NCBI GenBank assembly: GCA_018223185.1
Contig: JAAEYW010000001.1
Span: 1-64,000 of the forward strand
Source of the DNA: Oceanospirillales bacterium
GTDB lineage: Bacteria; Pseudomonadota; Gammaproteobacteria; Pseudomonadales; Balneatricaceae
Direction: 5' to 3'
DNA length: 64,000 nt
Shown piece by piece: positions 1 through 9,376 of this stretch (the stretch's first letter is position 1; the number at the start of each line of letters is the position of its first letter). The translations under genes were made by a program, and so were the position numbers. A model generated the notes under the pieces. That model was given only the letters and a program-made list of their open reading frames with translations, did no database searches and was not told the origin of the DNA.

Positions 1-193
1 TCCGTGTCCTCTGTGGTGAGTCTGTTTTAGATTCTAAGGGCCCCTGCAATATATAACTCCACTACTATCTACCACGATGAAATCCTTTCCCGGTAACACG
101 CGATGAACCTTTTTTTTAAAACACATAAAGTGTTTGTTCAATATGACGGTAATGTTTATTCTGATCATAGTCCGGTCATAGAGAGAAGTAGAT

Positions 194-988
194 GTGAGCA
201 AGAAAATACGTTCACTGGAAAGAGGTCTCCTGGTTGTTGAGTCGCTGAACAAAACACTTAAACCTTTAAACCTCCAACAGTTACACGATATAACAAAGCT
301 TGATAAAGCCACGTTGTTGAGAGTATTGGTTACCCTGGAAGAGTCTGGTTGGGTTTATAGGAATATGGGGGACAAATGTTACCGGCTGACTTACCAGATT
401 CATGAATTAGGCGAGCATATCCAAAGCCACGATGCGTTGGTACAAATAGCAGCACCCGTGCTGGCTGAGTTACAACAAGAGGTTGTCTGGCCGTCCGATT
501 TAGCTATATACAACGGCGACTGTATGGAGATAGTCGAAACCAGCCGTCGGCGAAGCCCTATGGTTATAAATCGAGAAATTATGGGCTTTGAAGCCGATAT
601 GCTGCTTTCCGCGATGGGCAGAGCTTATCTTGCCTGGAGTTCTGAGGAAGAGCGAAAAAAGATAGTTGATCGTCTCAGAAGAATTAAAACTGAAGGCTCT
701 GCCAGATACGATGCGATAAGTTTTGCCCGGGAGCTTGATCTGGTGCTGGAACGGGGATATGCCGTGAGAGAGGAAGGGCTCTGGGGAGGCGTTCTGGATA
801 GTGAATTTGAAGAAGTGAGTGCGATAGCTGTACCAATCATTGTGATGGGAGAGGTACAGGCTTGCGTTAATTTAGTCTGGTTAAATTCGTTATCTCAGCC
901 GGGTGATATTGAGTCTGTTTTCTATCCTAAATTAGCTTACGCAGCTGACAAAATTGCAGGGCTGCTTAAAGCGAATCAGATGTACTGA
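194..988 (+). CDS. IclR-family transcriptional regulator (MhpR-like)
   Basis: A 264-residue protein with an N-terminal winged helix-turn-helix (about residues 5-65, beginning KKIRSLERGLLVVESL) and a C-terminal IclR effector domain (about 80-260). This is the full length for the family and most resembles MhpR-type activators of aromatic or hydroxyacid catabolism. The start is a GTG at 194, preceded by a purine-rich GAGAGAAG about 5 bases upstream. The gene stands alone and ends in a clear terminator (998-1020). No catabolic operon adjoins it inside the window, so the target may lie to the left or be distant. Family assignment is secure; the ligand is unknown. Confidence 0.9.
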   Translation: MSKKIRSLERGLLVVESLNKTLKPLNLQQLHDITKLDKATLLRVLVTLEESGWVYRNMGDKCYRLTYQIHELGEHIQSHDALVQIAAPVLAELQQEVVWPSDLAIYNGDCMEIVETSRRRSPMVINREIMGFEADMLLSAMGRAYLAWSSEEERKKIVDRLRRIKTEGSARYDAISFARELDLVLERGYAVREEGLWGGVLDSEFEEVSAIAVPIIVMGEVQACVNLVWLNSLSQPGDIESVFYPKLAYAADKIAGLLKANQMY

Positions 989-997
989 ATCAAACGT

Positions 998-1020
998 ACC
1001 AGCACCTTGCTGGTTTTTTT
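998..1020 (+). terminator. Rho-independent terminator after the IclR regulator gene
   Basis: A stem ACCAGCA / TGCTGGT with a 3-base loop runs directly into a run of seven T residues, ten bases after the regulator's stop codon. Confidence 0.85.
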
Positions 1021-1058
1021 GAGTCTGCGATTTCTGTTTTTGCCCTTTTATTAAGTTA

Positions 1059-1104
1059 TGAGCCGAATAAATGAGCTAATCGGCTCACAAGCTGAGCCGA
1101 ATAA
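1059..1104. repeat. Short direct/inverted repeat of GAGCCGAATAA
   Basis: TGAGCCGAATAA at 1059-1070 recurs at 1093-1104, and the inverse TCGGCTCA lies between them at 1080-1087. The first copy plus the inverse can form a hairpin. It lies between convergent genes. No U-tract makes it a clear terminator; its role is unknown. Confidence 0.4.
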
Positions 1105-1261
1105 GATAATGAATAGTCCATTCTGAGTGATAGAGGCTATCTACGTGCCAGATATAAGCTGGTATGGTCTGTGTTCTGATGATCAATAGGAACAGGTTTA
1201 ACTCCGTCCGTTGCACAAAGTGATTTACAGGCTCCCAGAGTCAATAGTGTTAAGCGTTCTG

Positions 1262-2407
1262 CTATACGGTTTTACCGGTTATTTTTTCTATTTTAGAAAT
1301 CATCACTGCCCGGTCGCTGGGTTTAACAATAAAATCCGTGGCGCCTGTGATAATGCTGTTACCCACTATTTCGCGGGAGCTGTACCCTGTCAGCATAATC
1401 ACGGGAATATCCCGTAGTAAGGAGTCTTTCTTGATGAGCTGTAACAAATCCAGTCCATTCAGCCCGGGCATCTGATAATCCAGCAGAATCAGGTCGGGTT
1501 TCTCTCCCTGTAAATATTCGAGTGCCTGTTTACCGCTGCCCACACCCTCAATTTTGAGATTGGTGTCTTCAAACATTGCTGCCAGGGCTTCACGGTAGAA
1601 CTCATCATCATCAACCAGAAGCACCTGAATAGTAATGTTATCATCCGGTTGTACCTGCATCTGCACAACTTTGTCGGCATAGCCCTGGCGAAATTCATTT
1701 ATCCACTCAGACTGTTGTTGAAAAACCTTCAACAGGTGATTTTGGGTAGGATGTAATTTGGTCTCTTGTAAGCTGGTAAGCTGCTGATTGACATAGCTGG
1801 TATCGAGTATGCCGGTTTCTCTTCCTGCGGCATTGAGTTGCACCTTGAGGTTATTCAGCTCATCGAAAATAAAACGGGTAATCTGATTTGAGGTTCTGAC
1901 CGCTTCATGCAGCTTGTCATCCCCTGAATTAAGCGTATCGGCAAAATATTTATCCAGTTGGCCAAAATCACGGCCGATGCGTTTAATGTTTTGGGTGTGG
2001 TTGAGTGCCTGGGTTACCGCTGCGACGACGCTATAGGGGTCATAAAGCGGTCGGTCCGCAACGAAATAATCAATTACGCCCTCGCGATATAGTTTGTACG
2101 CCACGGAAGACTCTTTGATCGAACAAAACATGAGAGTATACGGAATCTGTTCTGCCGGTACTTTTCGTCTTATATCGGCAATGACGTCTTCGGCGACAGT
2201 GATGGTACTGCAGGCAACTATTATCAGGTCAGGCTTGAGCCGTTTAACGTTTTCCACCGCTTCATGCTCAAAGACTGAGCTTATATACTGGGTATATTCT
2301 TTTCTGAGAATATGGCAGACATCTCTGATTTCATCAGAAGAGTTACCCACAAGCAGGATGCGAAACTCCTGTGTGGTGCTATTTTGTGATTTATTAAAGT
2401 GTTCCAT
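1262..2407 (-). CDS. Double-receiver response regulator without output domain
   Basis: A 381-residue protein with an N-terminal receiver-like fold (about 15-135), a helical linker (140-255) and a canonical CheY-type receiver (about 260-378). The second receiver has the acidic triad D266-D268, phosphoacceptor D310 and a conserved lysine in IVKPSD. The first is a pseudo-receiver: the acidic pair reads GN and Ala65 replaces the phosphoacceptor Asp. There is no DNA-binding, GGDEF or HD output domain, so it probably works as a phosphorelay sink or protein-interaction adaptor. It starts 15 bases downstream of the hybrid kinase gene and is last in the signalling operon, so the kinase is its likely partner (inference). 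Confidence 0.88.
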   Translation of the reverse strand: MEHFNKSQNSTTQEFRILLVGNSSDEIRDVCHILRKEYTQYISSVFEHEAVENVKRLKPDLIIVACSTITVAEDVIADIRRKVPAEQIPYTLMFCSIKESSVAYKLYREGVIDYFVADRPLYDPYSVVAAVTQALNHTQNIKRIGRDFGQLDKYFADTLNSGDDKLHEAVRTSNQITRFIFDELNNLKVQLNAAGRETGILDTSYVNQQLTSLQETKLHPTQNHLLKVFQQQSEWINEFRQGYADKVVQMQVQPDDNITIQVLLVDDDEFYREALAAMFEDTNLKIEGVGSGKQALEYLQGEKPDLILLDYQMPGLNGLDLLQLIKKDSLLRDIPVIMLTGYSSREIVGNSIITGATDFIVKPSDRAVMISKIEKITGKTV

Positions 2408-2422
2408 TGAAAACGTCTCTTC

Positions 2423-5152
2423 TTAAGCCTCATCTGAGGCGATGGTCGCTTTAATTGCCTGATTAACCGTTAGCAGTGCCTGCTCAAATTGAGGGTAATA
2501 AAGCAGAATCTCTGACCAGTTGCCCTCTTGACCCGCAATTTCCATTGCCTGACAGATATCAGCCAGCGGGTTTGCGCCAACCATACTGGAAGATGATTTT
2601 AGCTTGTGCGCCTGAAACGCAATGATGTCGCAGTCATTTGCTTCATACCCCGTGCGCATATCATCGCTGACGTTTTTCATCTGAAGCATAAATTTAGCGA
2701 GAATCTGGTGTTGGCGTTCAATATTATCGCCGAAAGTCTGGCGAAGTATTGTAAAGTCAATTGATGAACTATCCGGTATATGTTCGGAGTGGCTGTTGTC
2801 GCTTATGGTCGTCACAAAGGGAATTGCTGGCGTTGTTTCAGTCGGGGTATGAGTCCTCGCCCGGTTTTTGTTTTGTGCCAGCGAGAGGCCAATGATCCTG
2901 AACATAGTATCGGGGTCGACAGGTTTCGGAATAAAATCATTCATTCCTACCTCGATGCAGGGCTCCTGATCTTCTTTGTAAACATTGGCCGTCATCGCCA
3001 GAATAGGTGTGTTGGCATAGGCTGGCTGCATTCTGATCAGTCGGGTTGCTTCAATGCCGTCCATCACAGGCATTTTGACATCCATCAGAATTAATTCGAA
3101 TGGGTGTGCCCGTGCTTTTTCTACTGCGATGCGCCCGTTTTCTGCCTGCTCGACAATAAATCCGGCATCCTCGAGAAGTTCAGTGGCAACCTCCATGTTA
3201 ATCTCGTTATCGTCGACCAGCAGGACAGGGAGCCCTTTAAACTGTTCCCGTAGTTCATCTTCGTTACATACGATTTCTTCTGCTTCATTAACTGGCCGTT
3301 CCAGAGGTGCGGTCGCTGCTTTGAAATGACCAGTCAGCCAGAAAGTACTGCCCTGGCCCGGAACGCTGCTTGCACCTACCTGGCCACCCATCAGTGAGGC
3401 AAGGTTCTGGGTGATGGCTAAACCTAATCCGGTTCCGCCATATCGCTTGGTCGTGGACTCATCTGCCTGTCGGAACGGTTTGAAAAGGTCGTCAATTTTA
3501 TTGTTTTCAATGCCGATACCGGTATCTTCAACATCAAATCGAATCAGGTAGTCATCGTCTTTCTGCTGTTCAACCGTGGCGGTGAGGGTAATACCGCCCT
3601 GCTCAGTAAATTTAATGGCATTGCCAATATAGTTAAGTAAGGCTTGTCTCAGACGTACAACATCACCCTGCAACCAGTCAGGCACTCCGTGATTAACAAT
3701 GGTCAGAGATATGCCTTTATCTTCCAGCTGAAACTTGAGCAGGCTATTGATATGCTCAAACAGCTCATTCAGACTGAACGAACTATTTTCCAGCGTAAGT
3801 TTACCGGCCTCAATTTTGGAAAGGTCCAGTATGTCGTTAATAACGGATAGCAGGTGACTGGCTGAAGTATCAATTTTTTCCAGTTTCTTTTTCTGATCCT
3901 GAGTCAGCTCACTTTTTTGCAGCAGATGTGTAAGGCCTATGATCGCATTCATCGGAGTACGGATTTCATGGCTGGTATTGGAGAGGAAACGTGTTTTAGC
4001 CTTATTGGCATCTTCGGCCCGCTGACGTTCCTGCACAACCTCTCTGGTCCGCTCTTCAACCAGCTCCTGTAAATGATGCTGATGTTGTTCAAGCTCCTTA
4101 CTCAGATACTGCTTCTCAGTAATATCTTCCTTTACGGCAACGTATTGGGTGATGTGGCCATTATGATCAAGTAGTGGTGATATGGAACAGAACTCAACGA
4201 TAATAGAGCCATCTTTACGGCGATTATACAGTTCTCCTTTCCATGGTTTTCCCCGGGCAAGACTACGCCACAGGCTGGTGTAGGTTTCGGGTTGCGTTTT
4301 ATCGGATTTCAGGATATTGATTGTCTGTCCAAGCAGTTCTTCTTTGTCATAACCTGAAGCATGGCAAAATGCCTGATTCACATATTCTATATGGGTGTCG
4401 AGGTCGGTGATGACGAAACTGGCCGGGCTCTGTTCAATGGCCTGAGCCAGGTTATTGACCTTTTTTTCACTTTCCTGCAGCGCCTGCTGTGTCTGCTCAT
4501 TATGTGTGACCTGGCTTTTTATTCGCCCTCCGGTCCATCGGATTCCTGCCAGACCCAGCAGCCATATCAGGCAATACCCCACAGCCGAGATAATAATCTG
4601 CGATTCAATGATTTTTCTGGCAGGCTGCAAAGGGACAGAGACGCTGAGGCCTCCCCGAATATCGCCAATTTGATAGCCGTCTTGTCCGTGACATAGCAGA
4701 CAGGATTCTTCAGTCATCAGTGGTCGCATCAGACGGAGCTGTTCCTTGCCGTTCACATAGCTTAGTTCGGTGACTTCCTGCTCACCTGATTCAAACAGAA
4801 ATAAGGCCTTTTTTTCCCATTTATCAGGCTTATTTTCGGGGGCTTTGGGGCGCAGGCTGGTAAGGTGACCCAGCAAAGTAGAATTTTCCCGGCTGAATTT
4901 GTGTGCTTCACGTGTCATAAACATCGGGTTGGTTAACATCAGCGCCTGGCTGGTGAAACGCTCCTGGGCCTGGATCCGGGCCAGCTCTACTGCTTGTTGA
5001 TTGAGTGAGTAGATCTGAAACAGGGAACCCGCGCCACAAATCAGGCTCCAGATAATGATGGCAGACCAGATCGCTATACTGATGAATCGGGACAGCGTAT
5101 AGGGCGCGTTATTAGTGTCTGTTTCTGAAGGAGTATTAACCCAGATATTCAT
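2423..5152 (-). CDS. Hybrid sensor histidine kinase with haem-binding (DUF3365/Tll0287-like) sensor, PAS, receiver and HPt domains
   Basis: A 909-residue membrane kinase. A first TM segment lies at about 22-48, followed by a periplasmic DUF3365-type sensor with a c-type haem motif CLLCH at 151-155 and a second TM at about 185-205. Next come a PAS domain (about 235-350) and a coiled coil, then HisKA with SHEIRTP (phospho-His395). HATPase_c follows (N box near NAIKF, G boxes DTGIG and GGTGLGL), then a receiver with D691 and a C-terminal HPt domain with His849 (QAHKLKSS). This is a complete His-Asp-His relay in one chain, able to pass phosphate to a separate receiver such as the downstream protein. 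The CxxCH predicts redox, haem or gas sensing; covalent haem attachment is inferred from the motif only. Confidence 0.93.
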   Translation of the reverse strand: MNIWVNTPSETDTNNAPYTLSRFISIAIWSAIIIWSLICGAGSLFQIYSLNQQAVELARIQAQERFTSQALMLTNPMFMTREAHKFSRENSTLLGHLTSLRPKAPENKPDKWEKKALFLFESGEQEVTELSYVNGKEQLRLMRPLMTEESCLLCHGQDGYQIGDIRGGLSVSVPLQPARKIIESQIIISAVGYCLIWLLGLAGIRWTGGRIKSQVTHNEQTQQALQESEKKVNNLAQAIEQSPASFVITDLDTHIEYVNQAFCHASGYDKEELLGQTINILKSDKTQPETYTSLWRSLARGKPWKGELYNRRKDGSIIVEFCSISPLLDHNGHITQYVAVKEDITEKQYLSKELEQHQHHLQELVEERTREVVQERQRAEDANKAKTRFLSNTSHEIRTPMNAIIGLTHLLQKSELTQDQKKKLEKIDTSASHLLSVINDILDLSKIEAGKLTLENSSFSLNELFEHINSLLKFQLEDKGISLTIVNHGVPDWLQGDVVRLRQALLNYIGNAIKFTEQGGITLTATVEQQKDDDYLIRFDVEDTGIGIENNKIDDLFKPFRQADESTTKRYGGTGLGLAITQNLASLMGGQVGASSVPGQGSTFWLTGHFKAATAPLERPVNEAEEIVCNEDELREQFKGLPVLLVDDNEINMEVATELLEDAGFIVEQAENGRIAVEKARAHPFELILMDVKMPVMDGIEATRLIRMQPAYANTPILAMTANVYKEDQEPCIEVGMNDFIPKPVDPDTMFRIIGLSLAQNKNRARTHTPTETTPAIPFVTTISDNSHSEHIPDSSSIDFTILRQTFGDNIERQHQILAKFMLQMKNVSDDMRTGYEANDCDIIAFQAHKLKSSSSMVGANPLADICQAMEIAGQEGNWSEILLYYPQFEQALLTVNQAIKATIASDEA

Positions 5153-5209
5153 TCGACCCGACAGCCCTGTTGTATTGAATTGGAATAGATAGAGTGCAGT
5201 TACTGACGG

Positions 5210-6793
5210 CTAGACATTAAACCGGTCAGGATTCTCCCGCAACAGTTCAATGAGTGTTTCTACCACCTGCCGGTCATATTTAACTCCCATATTCTCAATC
5301 AGTTCCTCTTTGGCCGCTTCAATCCCCAGGGCGGGGCGGTAAGGTCTGTGCGAGGACATCGCCTCAAAAACATCGGCGACCGCCAGTATTCTGACTTCAA
5401 GACCTATTTCGTCGCCTTTCAGGCCTGCCGGATAACCGCTGCCATCAAGACGTTCATGGTGCTGAGCAATCATTTCCGGGATAGGCCAGGGGAACCTGAC
5501 ATTGCCAATAATGTTGACGCCCGCCGTAGCGTGGGTTTTGACCAATTCAAATTCAATAGAGGACAATCTGACTGGCTTGACCAACAGGTCGGTTGGTATG
5601 GCTATTTTACCTATGTCGTGAATACTGGCACCCAGCTGAATGCCTTCAATCACATGCTCGCTTAGCTTCAGCCTGCGGGCTATTTCTACTGAAATCTTAG
5701 CGACCCGTTGCTGATGTCCTGCGGTATAGGAATCCCGTGCTTCCATTGCCCGGCTGACAGCAAGGATGGTTCCGGTTAATGCTTCCTTTGTTTCAGCGGC
5801 TTCGCGTTCAAGCGCCTGTTCTGCGGTCTTGAGTTGTGAAATATCAATTCCCGTGCCGACAAACCCTGGTTTGTTATCGACAAGGAAAGGGATAGCTGTC
5901 AGGAGATACGTTTGCTCTTGACCGTCCTTAGAACGAACCTTGCTTTCGAATTCGATTAGCTCGCCTGATGTAATATTAAAGATTGATGCCTGAAGTTGTT
6001 CAGATTCGGGAATAAGCTCCTGAATGGGTTTGCCCTGCAGCTCTGCAGCAGAATACCCGAGCACCTTTTCATGGAATTTGTTCCAGCGTACGAGCTTCTG
6101 ATTCTCGTCATACACATACACCAGTCCGGGAATGCTTTGCATCACCTGATCTGAAAAGACTTTTTCACGCTGTTGCTGCTGATGTAATTCGTTTTCAGCA
6201 TTCTGTCTTTGAGATTTTTCCCGCAACAGATCAAGCGTTCTGCTGGAAAGGTCACCGTACATCATTAACAGGGTGTCTATAAAAACCTTGGTGGACCCTG
6301 ACATAGCGTTAGCTGAGATCACTTTCGCCTCAGCCACACTGTGTCCTTCATTGACAGCATGTACAGCTTTGGCCATTCTCATATCATCATCCAGAATATG
6401 ATGCGCCAGCCAGTGGATTAAAAATCTCAGTAAGTCGTCCCGTACCTGAAGTGAACTTCCACTTGTTATGTGTTCATGAATGCCAATTAATTCCTTGATG
6501 AACTCCCTGTGGGACTCCTTGTGAAGTGCGATGCAGTTGTCACCCTTGAATGCGCTATCCCAGATAGCTTCTTCAGAAGTAAAGTGATAATCGGCGTATT
6601 TGAAAAGCTCGGCTATGATCTGGTCCGTGTCTATGATCGGAGCTTCATTCCCCAGACTGAGAGCAAGGCTGTTCAGGAGATATACCAGAACCTTATGCTG
6701 TTTATCGATTGTTTCGATACCGGTTATGAAATTCTCGTTCCATGGGAATACCTGAATATCAGAACTGCTCTTACTTATACTCATGCTAGGCAT
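5210..6793 (-). CDS. Hemerythrin-PAS-HD-GYP cyclic-di-GMP phosphodiesterase
   Basis: A 527-residue protein. Residues about 15-140 form a bacteriohemerythrin domain with a full di-iron ligand set (H in DKQHK, H-x3-E in YHFTSEE, H-x3-H in LHKESH, HH..D in HHILDDD). A PAS domain (about 215-330) and an HD-GYP domain (about 340-520) follow, the latter with HDIGK and HHERLDGSGYP. HD-GYP enzymes hydrolyse cyclic-di-GMP; the di-iron domain is expected to sense O2 or redox state. It is first in an operon with the haem-motif kinase (57-base gap) and the double receiver. The second in-frame ATG at 6784 has a better-spaced AGG (10 nt) than the ATG at 6793, so the real start may be 6784. Confidence 0.92.
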   Translation of the reverse strand: MPSMSISKSSSDIQVFPWNENFITGIETIDKQHKVLVYLLNSLALSLGNEAPIIDTDQIIAELFKYADYHFTSEEAIWDSAFKGDNCIALHKESHREFIKELIGIHEHITSGSSLQVRDDLLRFLIHWLAHHILDDDMRMAKAVHAVNEGHSVAEAKVISANAMSGSTKVFIDTLLMMYGDLSSRTLDLLREKSQRQNAENELHQQQQREKVFSDQVMQSIPGLVYVYDENQKLVRWNKFHEKVLGYSAAELQGKPIQELIPESEQLQASIFNITSGELIEFESKVRSKDGQEQTYLLTAIPFLVDNKPGFVGTGIDISQLKTAEQALEREAAETKEALTGTILAVSRAMEARDSYTAGHQQRVAKISVEIARRLKLSEHVIEGIQLGASIHDIGKIAIPTDLLVKPVRLSSIEFELVKTHATAGVNIIGNVRFPWPIPEMIAQHHERLDGSGYPAGLKGDEIGLEVRILAVADVFEAMSSHRPYRPALGIEAAKEELIENMGVKYDRQVVETLIELLRENPDRFNV

Positions 6794-7213
6794 ACCTGAC
6801 GTGCTTAGTGTTTATTCGAACCCGATAACCGGAAAGTGATGCTAGGGCGATCGTTACTACTGGGAATCATAAATTGTTTTATTCGCGTTATATGCCTGTT
6901 ACTGCCTAAACTGGTGACTTTCAGAGGGCTGAGAACAGACCGGAGACCCACCATATGAGCCATTGGTGCTCTGATCAATAAAATATGGCCAAAGAATCGT
7001 CAGCGCGTTTACCTGACGGCAGGGTCAGTGATTGATTCGTGTGCATGAGAACCGAGTGCATGAGGCAGCACCTTGGTGTGGTTATTAGTGTGGTTGTTCG
7101 TGTGCTTAAGAGTACAGAAACCTCAGGATAGGTGCGTTTGCCTTTTGGACAAAAACCGTACTCGGCATCGAGTACGGTTTTTGGTTTTCAGAGACGTTAA
7201 TGTGTCAGCGCCG
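6794..7213. other. 420-base intergenic region with signalling-operon promoter and LldD-operon terminator
   Basis: The left end holds the 5' leader of the minus-strand signalling operon. The right end holds a bidirectional-looking terminator (7150-7184) of the minus-strand operon to the right. No convincing coding sequence, RNA gene or repeat is visible in between, and an open frame starting at 7073 only runs antisense into the oxidase gene. Confidence 0.6.
7150..7184 (-). terminator. Rho-independent terminator of the acid-metabolism operon
   Basis: A 14-bp perfect stem (AAAAACCGTACTCG paired with CGAGTACGGTTTTT, loop GCAT) lies 30 bases past the stop of the minus-strand oxidase gene. It has A/T runs on both sides, so it can stop transcription in both directions. 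Confidence 0.88.
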
Positions 7214-8371
7214 CTATGCTGCTTCGATTACCTCAGCGGTAACGTCCTCTATCCGTTGCACACCCAGAAGAGCCATCGTGGTTTGTATCTCTTTCTGCAG
7301 GGTGGAAAGATAATTACACAGGCCTGTTTCACCTGCACCGGCCATCGCCCAGATCCAGGGCCTGCCGATAAGTACTCCGGTGGCACCCAGCGCGACCGCT
7401 TTAATCACATCGGTACCATCCCGAACCCCGCCGTCCAGATAAACTTCGGTATTGCCACCGACCGCCTGTACGATCGCTGGCAGCTTAGCGATGCTGGACG
7501 CGACTGAGTCGAGCTGACGGCCACCGTGGTTGGATACTACGATCCCGTCTGCGCCCGCATTGACAGCAGCCAGGGCGTCATCCACTTCCATCAGACCTTT
7601 AATAATAATTTTGCCGGGCCAGATCGATCTCAGCCAGGCGATATCATCCCAGGTGACCGTGGGATCGAACTGACTTTCAATAAAGGCTTTATAGGCGTTA
7701 AGGTCATCCGGGTCCGGCACGACTTTATCCAGATTGCCAATGGTGTGTGGCTTGCCTTTGATGCCAACATCCATGACCCATGCCGGGCTGGTCATGATTT
7801 GAGCCAGACGGGATATTTTACTTGCCGGGTTGCTACCCAGCATGCCATTGCGGAAGTCCCGCAGGCGCAGACCTGCAACAGCAAGGTCTACCGTGAATAC
7901 CAGCGTATCGCAGCCCGCATTGCGGGCACGGTCGAGTAGTGATTGCACTACATCCCGGTCGCGCAGCATATAGAGCTGGAACCAGATGGGTTCGCCGGTG
8001 GCGGCAGTAATCTCATCCACCGAACAGATACCCAACGTTGAACAGGTAAATGGAATGTTCAGTTTTTGGGCGCTGCGGGCTCCCTGAACCTCGCCTCGCC
8101 GGGCAAACATTCCTGCCATCCCGACCGGCGCCAGTGCCACTGGCATACCGGCTTTCTGTCCGGCAAGGGTCGTCGAAGTATCAACGTTTTCGACATTTTT
8201 CATGACCCGCTGAACCAGCCGGTAATGTTCGAAGTCGCTGCTATTCGACAATAAAGTCCGCTCAGCATTGGCGCCGCCGTCAATGTAATCAAACAGAAAA
8301 CGAGGCAGCCGGCGTTTGGCCAGGCGGCGGTAATCACCGGTACTGACCGGGTTGACGTTGAAAATACTCAT
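7214..8371 (-). CDS. FMN-dependent alpha-hydroxyacid oxidase/dehydrogenase (LldD family)
   Basis: A 385-residue TIM-barrel flavoprotein of the L-lactate dehydrogenase / glycolate oxidase / mandelate dehydrogenase family, which oxidises L-2-hydroxyacids to 2-oxoacids. Catalytic His282 and Arg285 are in SNHGGRQLDS, flavin-contacting Lys258 is in IIIKGL, and the C-terminal FMN-phosphate loop reads VLIGRPW. Length is normal. The ATG at 8371 is chosen because GCGAGA precedes it; an upstream in-frame TTG at 8389 abuts the stop of the preceding gene and has no better site. It is last in the operon of acyl-CoA ligase, GntP permease and D-hydroxyacid dehydrogenase. Which 2-hydroxyacid (lactate, glycolate or another) is used is not decided by sequence. 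Confidence 0.9.
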   Translation of the reverse strand: MSIFNVNPVSTGDYRRLAKRRLPRFLFDYIDGGANAERTLLSNSSDFEHYRLVQRVMKNVENVDTSTTLAGQKAGMPVALAPVGMAGMFARRGEVQGARSAQKLNIPFTCSTLGICSVDEITAATGEPIWFQLYMLRDRDVVQSLLDRARNAGCDTLVFTVDLAVAGLRLRDFRNGMLGSNPASKISRLAQIMTSPAWVMDVGIKGKPHTIGNLDKVVPDPDDLNAYKAFIESQFDPTVTWDDIAWLRSIWPGKIIIKGLMEVDDALAAVNAGADGIVVSNHGGRQLDSVASSIAKLPAIVQAVGGNTEVYLDGGVRDGTDVIKAVALGATGVLIGRPWIWAMAGAGETGLCNYLSTLQKEIQTTMALLGVQRIEDVTAEVIEAA

Positions 8372-8389
8372 TTGATATCTCGCTCGCAA

Positions 8390-9322
8390 TTAATTACAGA
8401 GATTTTGTGGCGCACCGTGCTGCAGGAAGTGAGCAATATTCGTGCACACGCAGCGGGCCATATCCGCCCTGCATTCACCAGTGGCACTGCCGATATGTGG
8501 CAGCAGAGTCACGTTGTCGAATGCCATCAGCTCTGGGTTAACCCTGGGTTCGAATTCATAGACATCGAGGCCTGCTCCACCGAGGTTGCCTGTCTTGAGG
8601 GCTTGGATCAGAGCGGCTTCATCCACAAGGGGACCACGACCGGCATTGATCAGTACTGCGCCCGGCTTCATTTTGCTGAAGGCGTCAGCATCAATGATAT
8701 GGTGGGTATTTGGGTTGAGATCGCAGTTCAGAGAGATGATGTCGGCTTCGGCCAGTAACTGATCGCGGGTTTCGCAGAAGCGGGCGTCCAGTGTTTCCTC
8801 AACTTCGGGTTTGCGACCCCGGTTGCTGTAAATGATTGACATGCCAAACCCTTTCGCACGGCGGGCAACGGCCTCGCCAATGGCACCCATACCGATGATG
8901 CCCAGCGTTTTGCCATGTACACGGATGCCCAGCTGACCCATGCCAGAGGCCCAGTCATCGCTGCGCAGATAGCGCTCACTGGCGCTCAGTTTGCGGCAGG
9001 TGGCCAGCATTAGCGCCATGGTCAGATCGGCCGTGTCTTCAGTGACTACTGGCGTATTGCTGACGGCAATCCCCCGTTCGCGGGCGGCGGTCAGGTCGAT
9101 ATGATCCAGGCCGATACCGATGTTGGCAATCAGGCCAACAGATTCAGGCAGGTTAGCCAGTGTCTCGCTTTTAATGGGGTCCAGCGGAGTCGAGACCACG
9201 ATACTACCCGCGGGGATGGACGGTGCTGTCAGGTCAACGACCTGTACTTCGCCAAACTGACCCAGGGCATTCAGCATGGCCTGAGGCAAGGGGCGGGTAA
9301 CAAGAATGGTTGGTTTGCTCAT
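8390..9322 (-). CDS. NAD(P)-dependent D-2-hydroxyacid dehydrogenase (glyoxylate/hydroxypyruvate reductase type)
   Basis: A 310-residue member of the D-isomer-specific 2-hydroxyacid dehydrogenase family. The Rossmann motif GMGAIG is at 144-149, and the catalytic trio is Arg229 (NAGRGP), Glu258 (YEFEP) and His276 (LPHIGSA). It interconverts a 2-oxoacid and a D-2-hydroxyacid. NRGR follows the second beta strand of the nucleotide fold, which favours NADP(H), as in GhrA/GhrB-type enzymes (inference). It lies 54 bases after the permease gene and 18 bases before the oxidase. Together the pair could change the stereochemistry or redox state of a hydroxyacid through its oxoacid. Confidence 0.9.
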   Translation of the reverse strand: MSKPTILVTRPLPQAMLNALGQFGEVQVVDLTAPSIPAGSIVVSTPLDPIKSETLANLPESVGLIANIGIGLDHIDLTAARERGIAVSNTPVVTEDTADLTMALMLATCRKLSASERYLRSDDWASGMGQLGIRVHGKTLGIIGMGAIGEAVARRAKGFGMSIIYSNRGRKPEVEETLDARFCETRDQLLAEADIISLNCDLNPNTHHIIDADAFSKMKPGAVLINAGRGPLVDEAALIQALKTGNLGGAGLDVYEFEPRVNPELMAFDNVTLLPHIGSATGECRADMARCVCTNIAHFLQHGAPQNLCN

Positions 9323-9376
9323 GGGGTTGATCCTGTATTGTTATTGGTTTCTGGTCAGCTCACGGGACTGCGCCGG

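Noticed and set aside
1-30. A short plus-strand frame ending in TAG that could be the tail of an upstream gene
   Set aside because: Only nine codons are visible and nothing in them is recognisable.
7073-7507. Plus-strand open frame crossing the LldD-operon terminator
   Set aside because: Antisense to the oxidase gene, with no ribosome site; the terminator hairpin lies within it.
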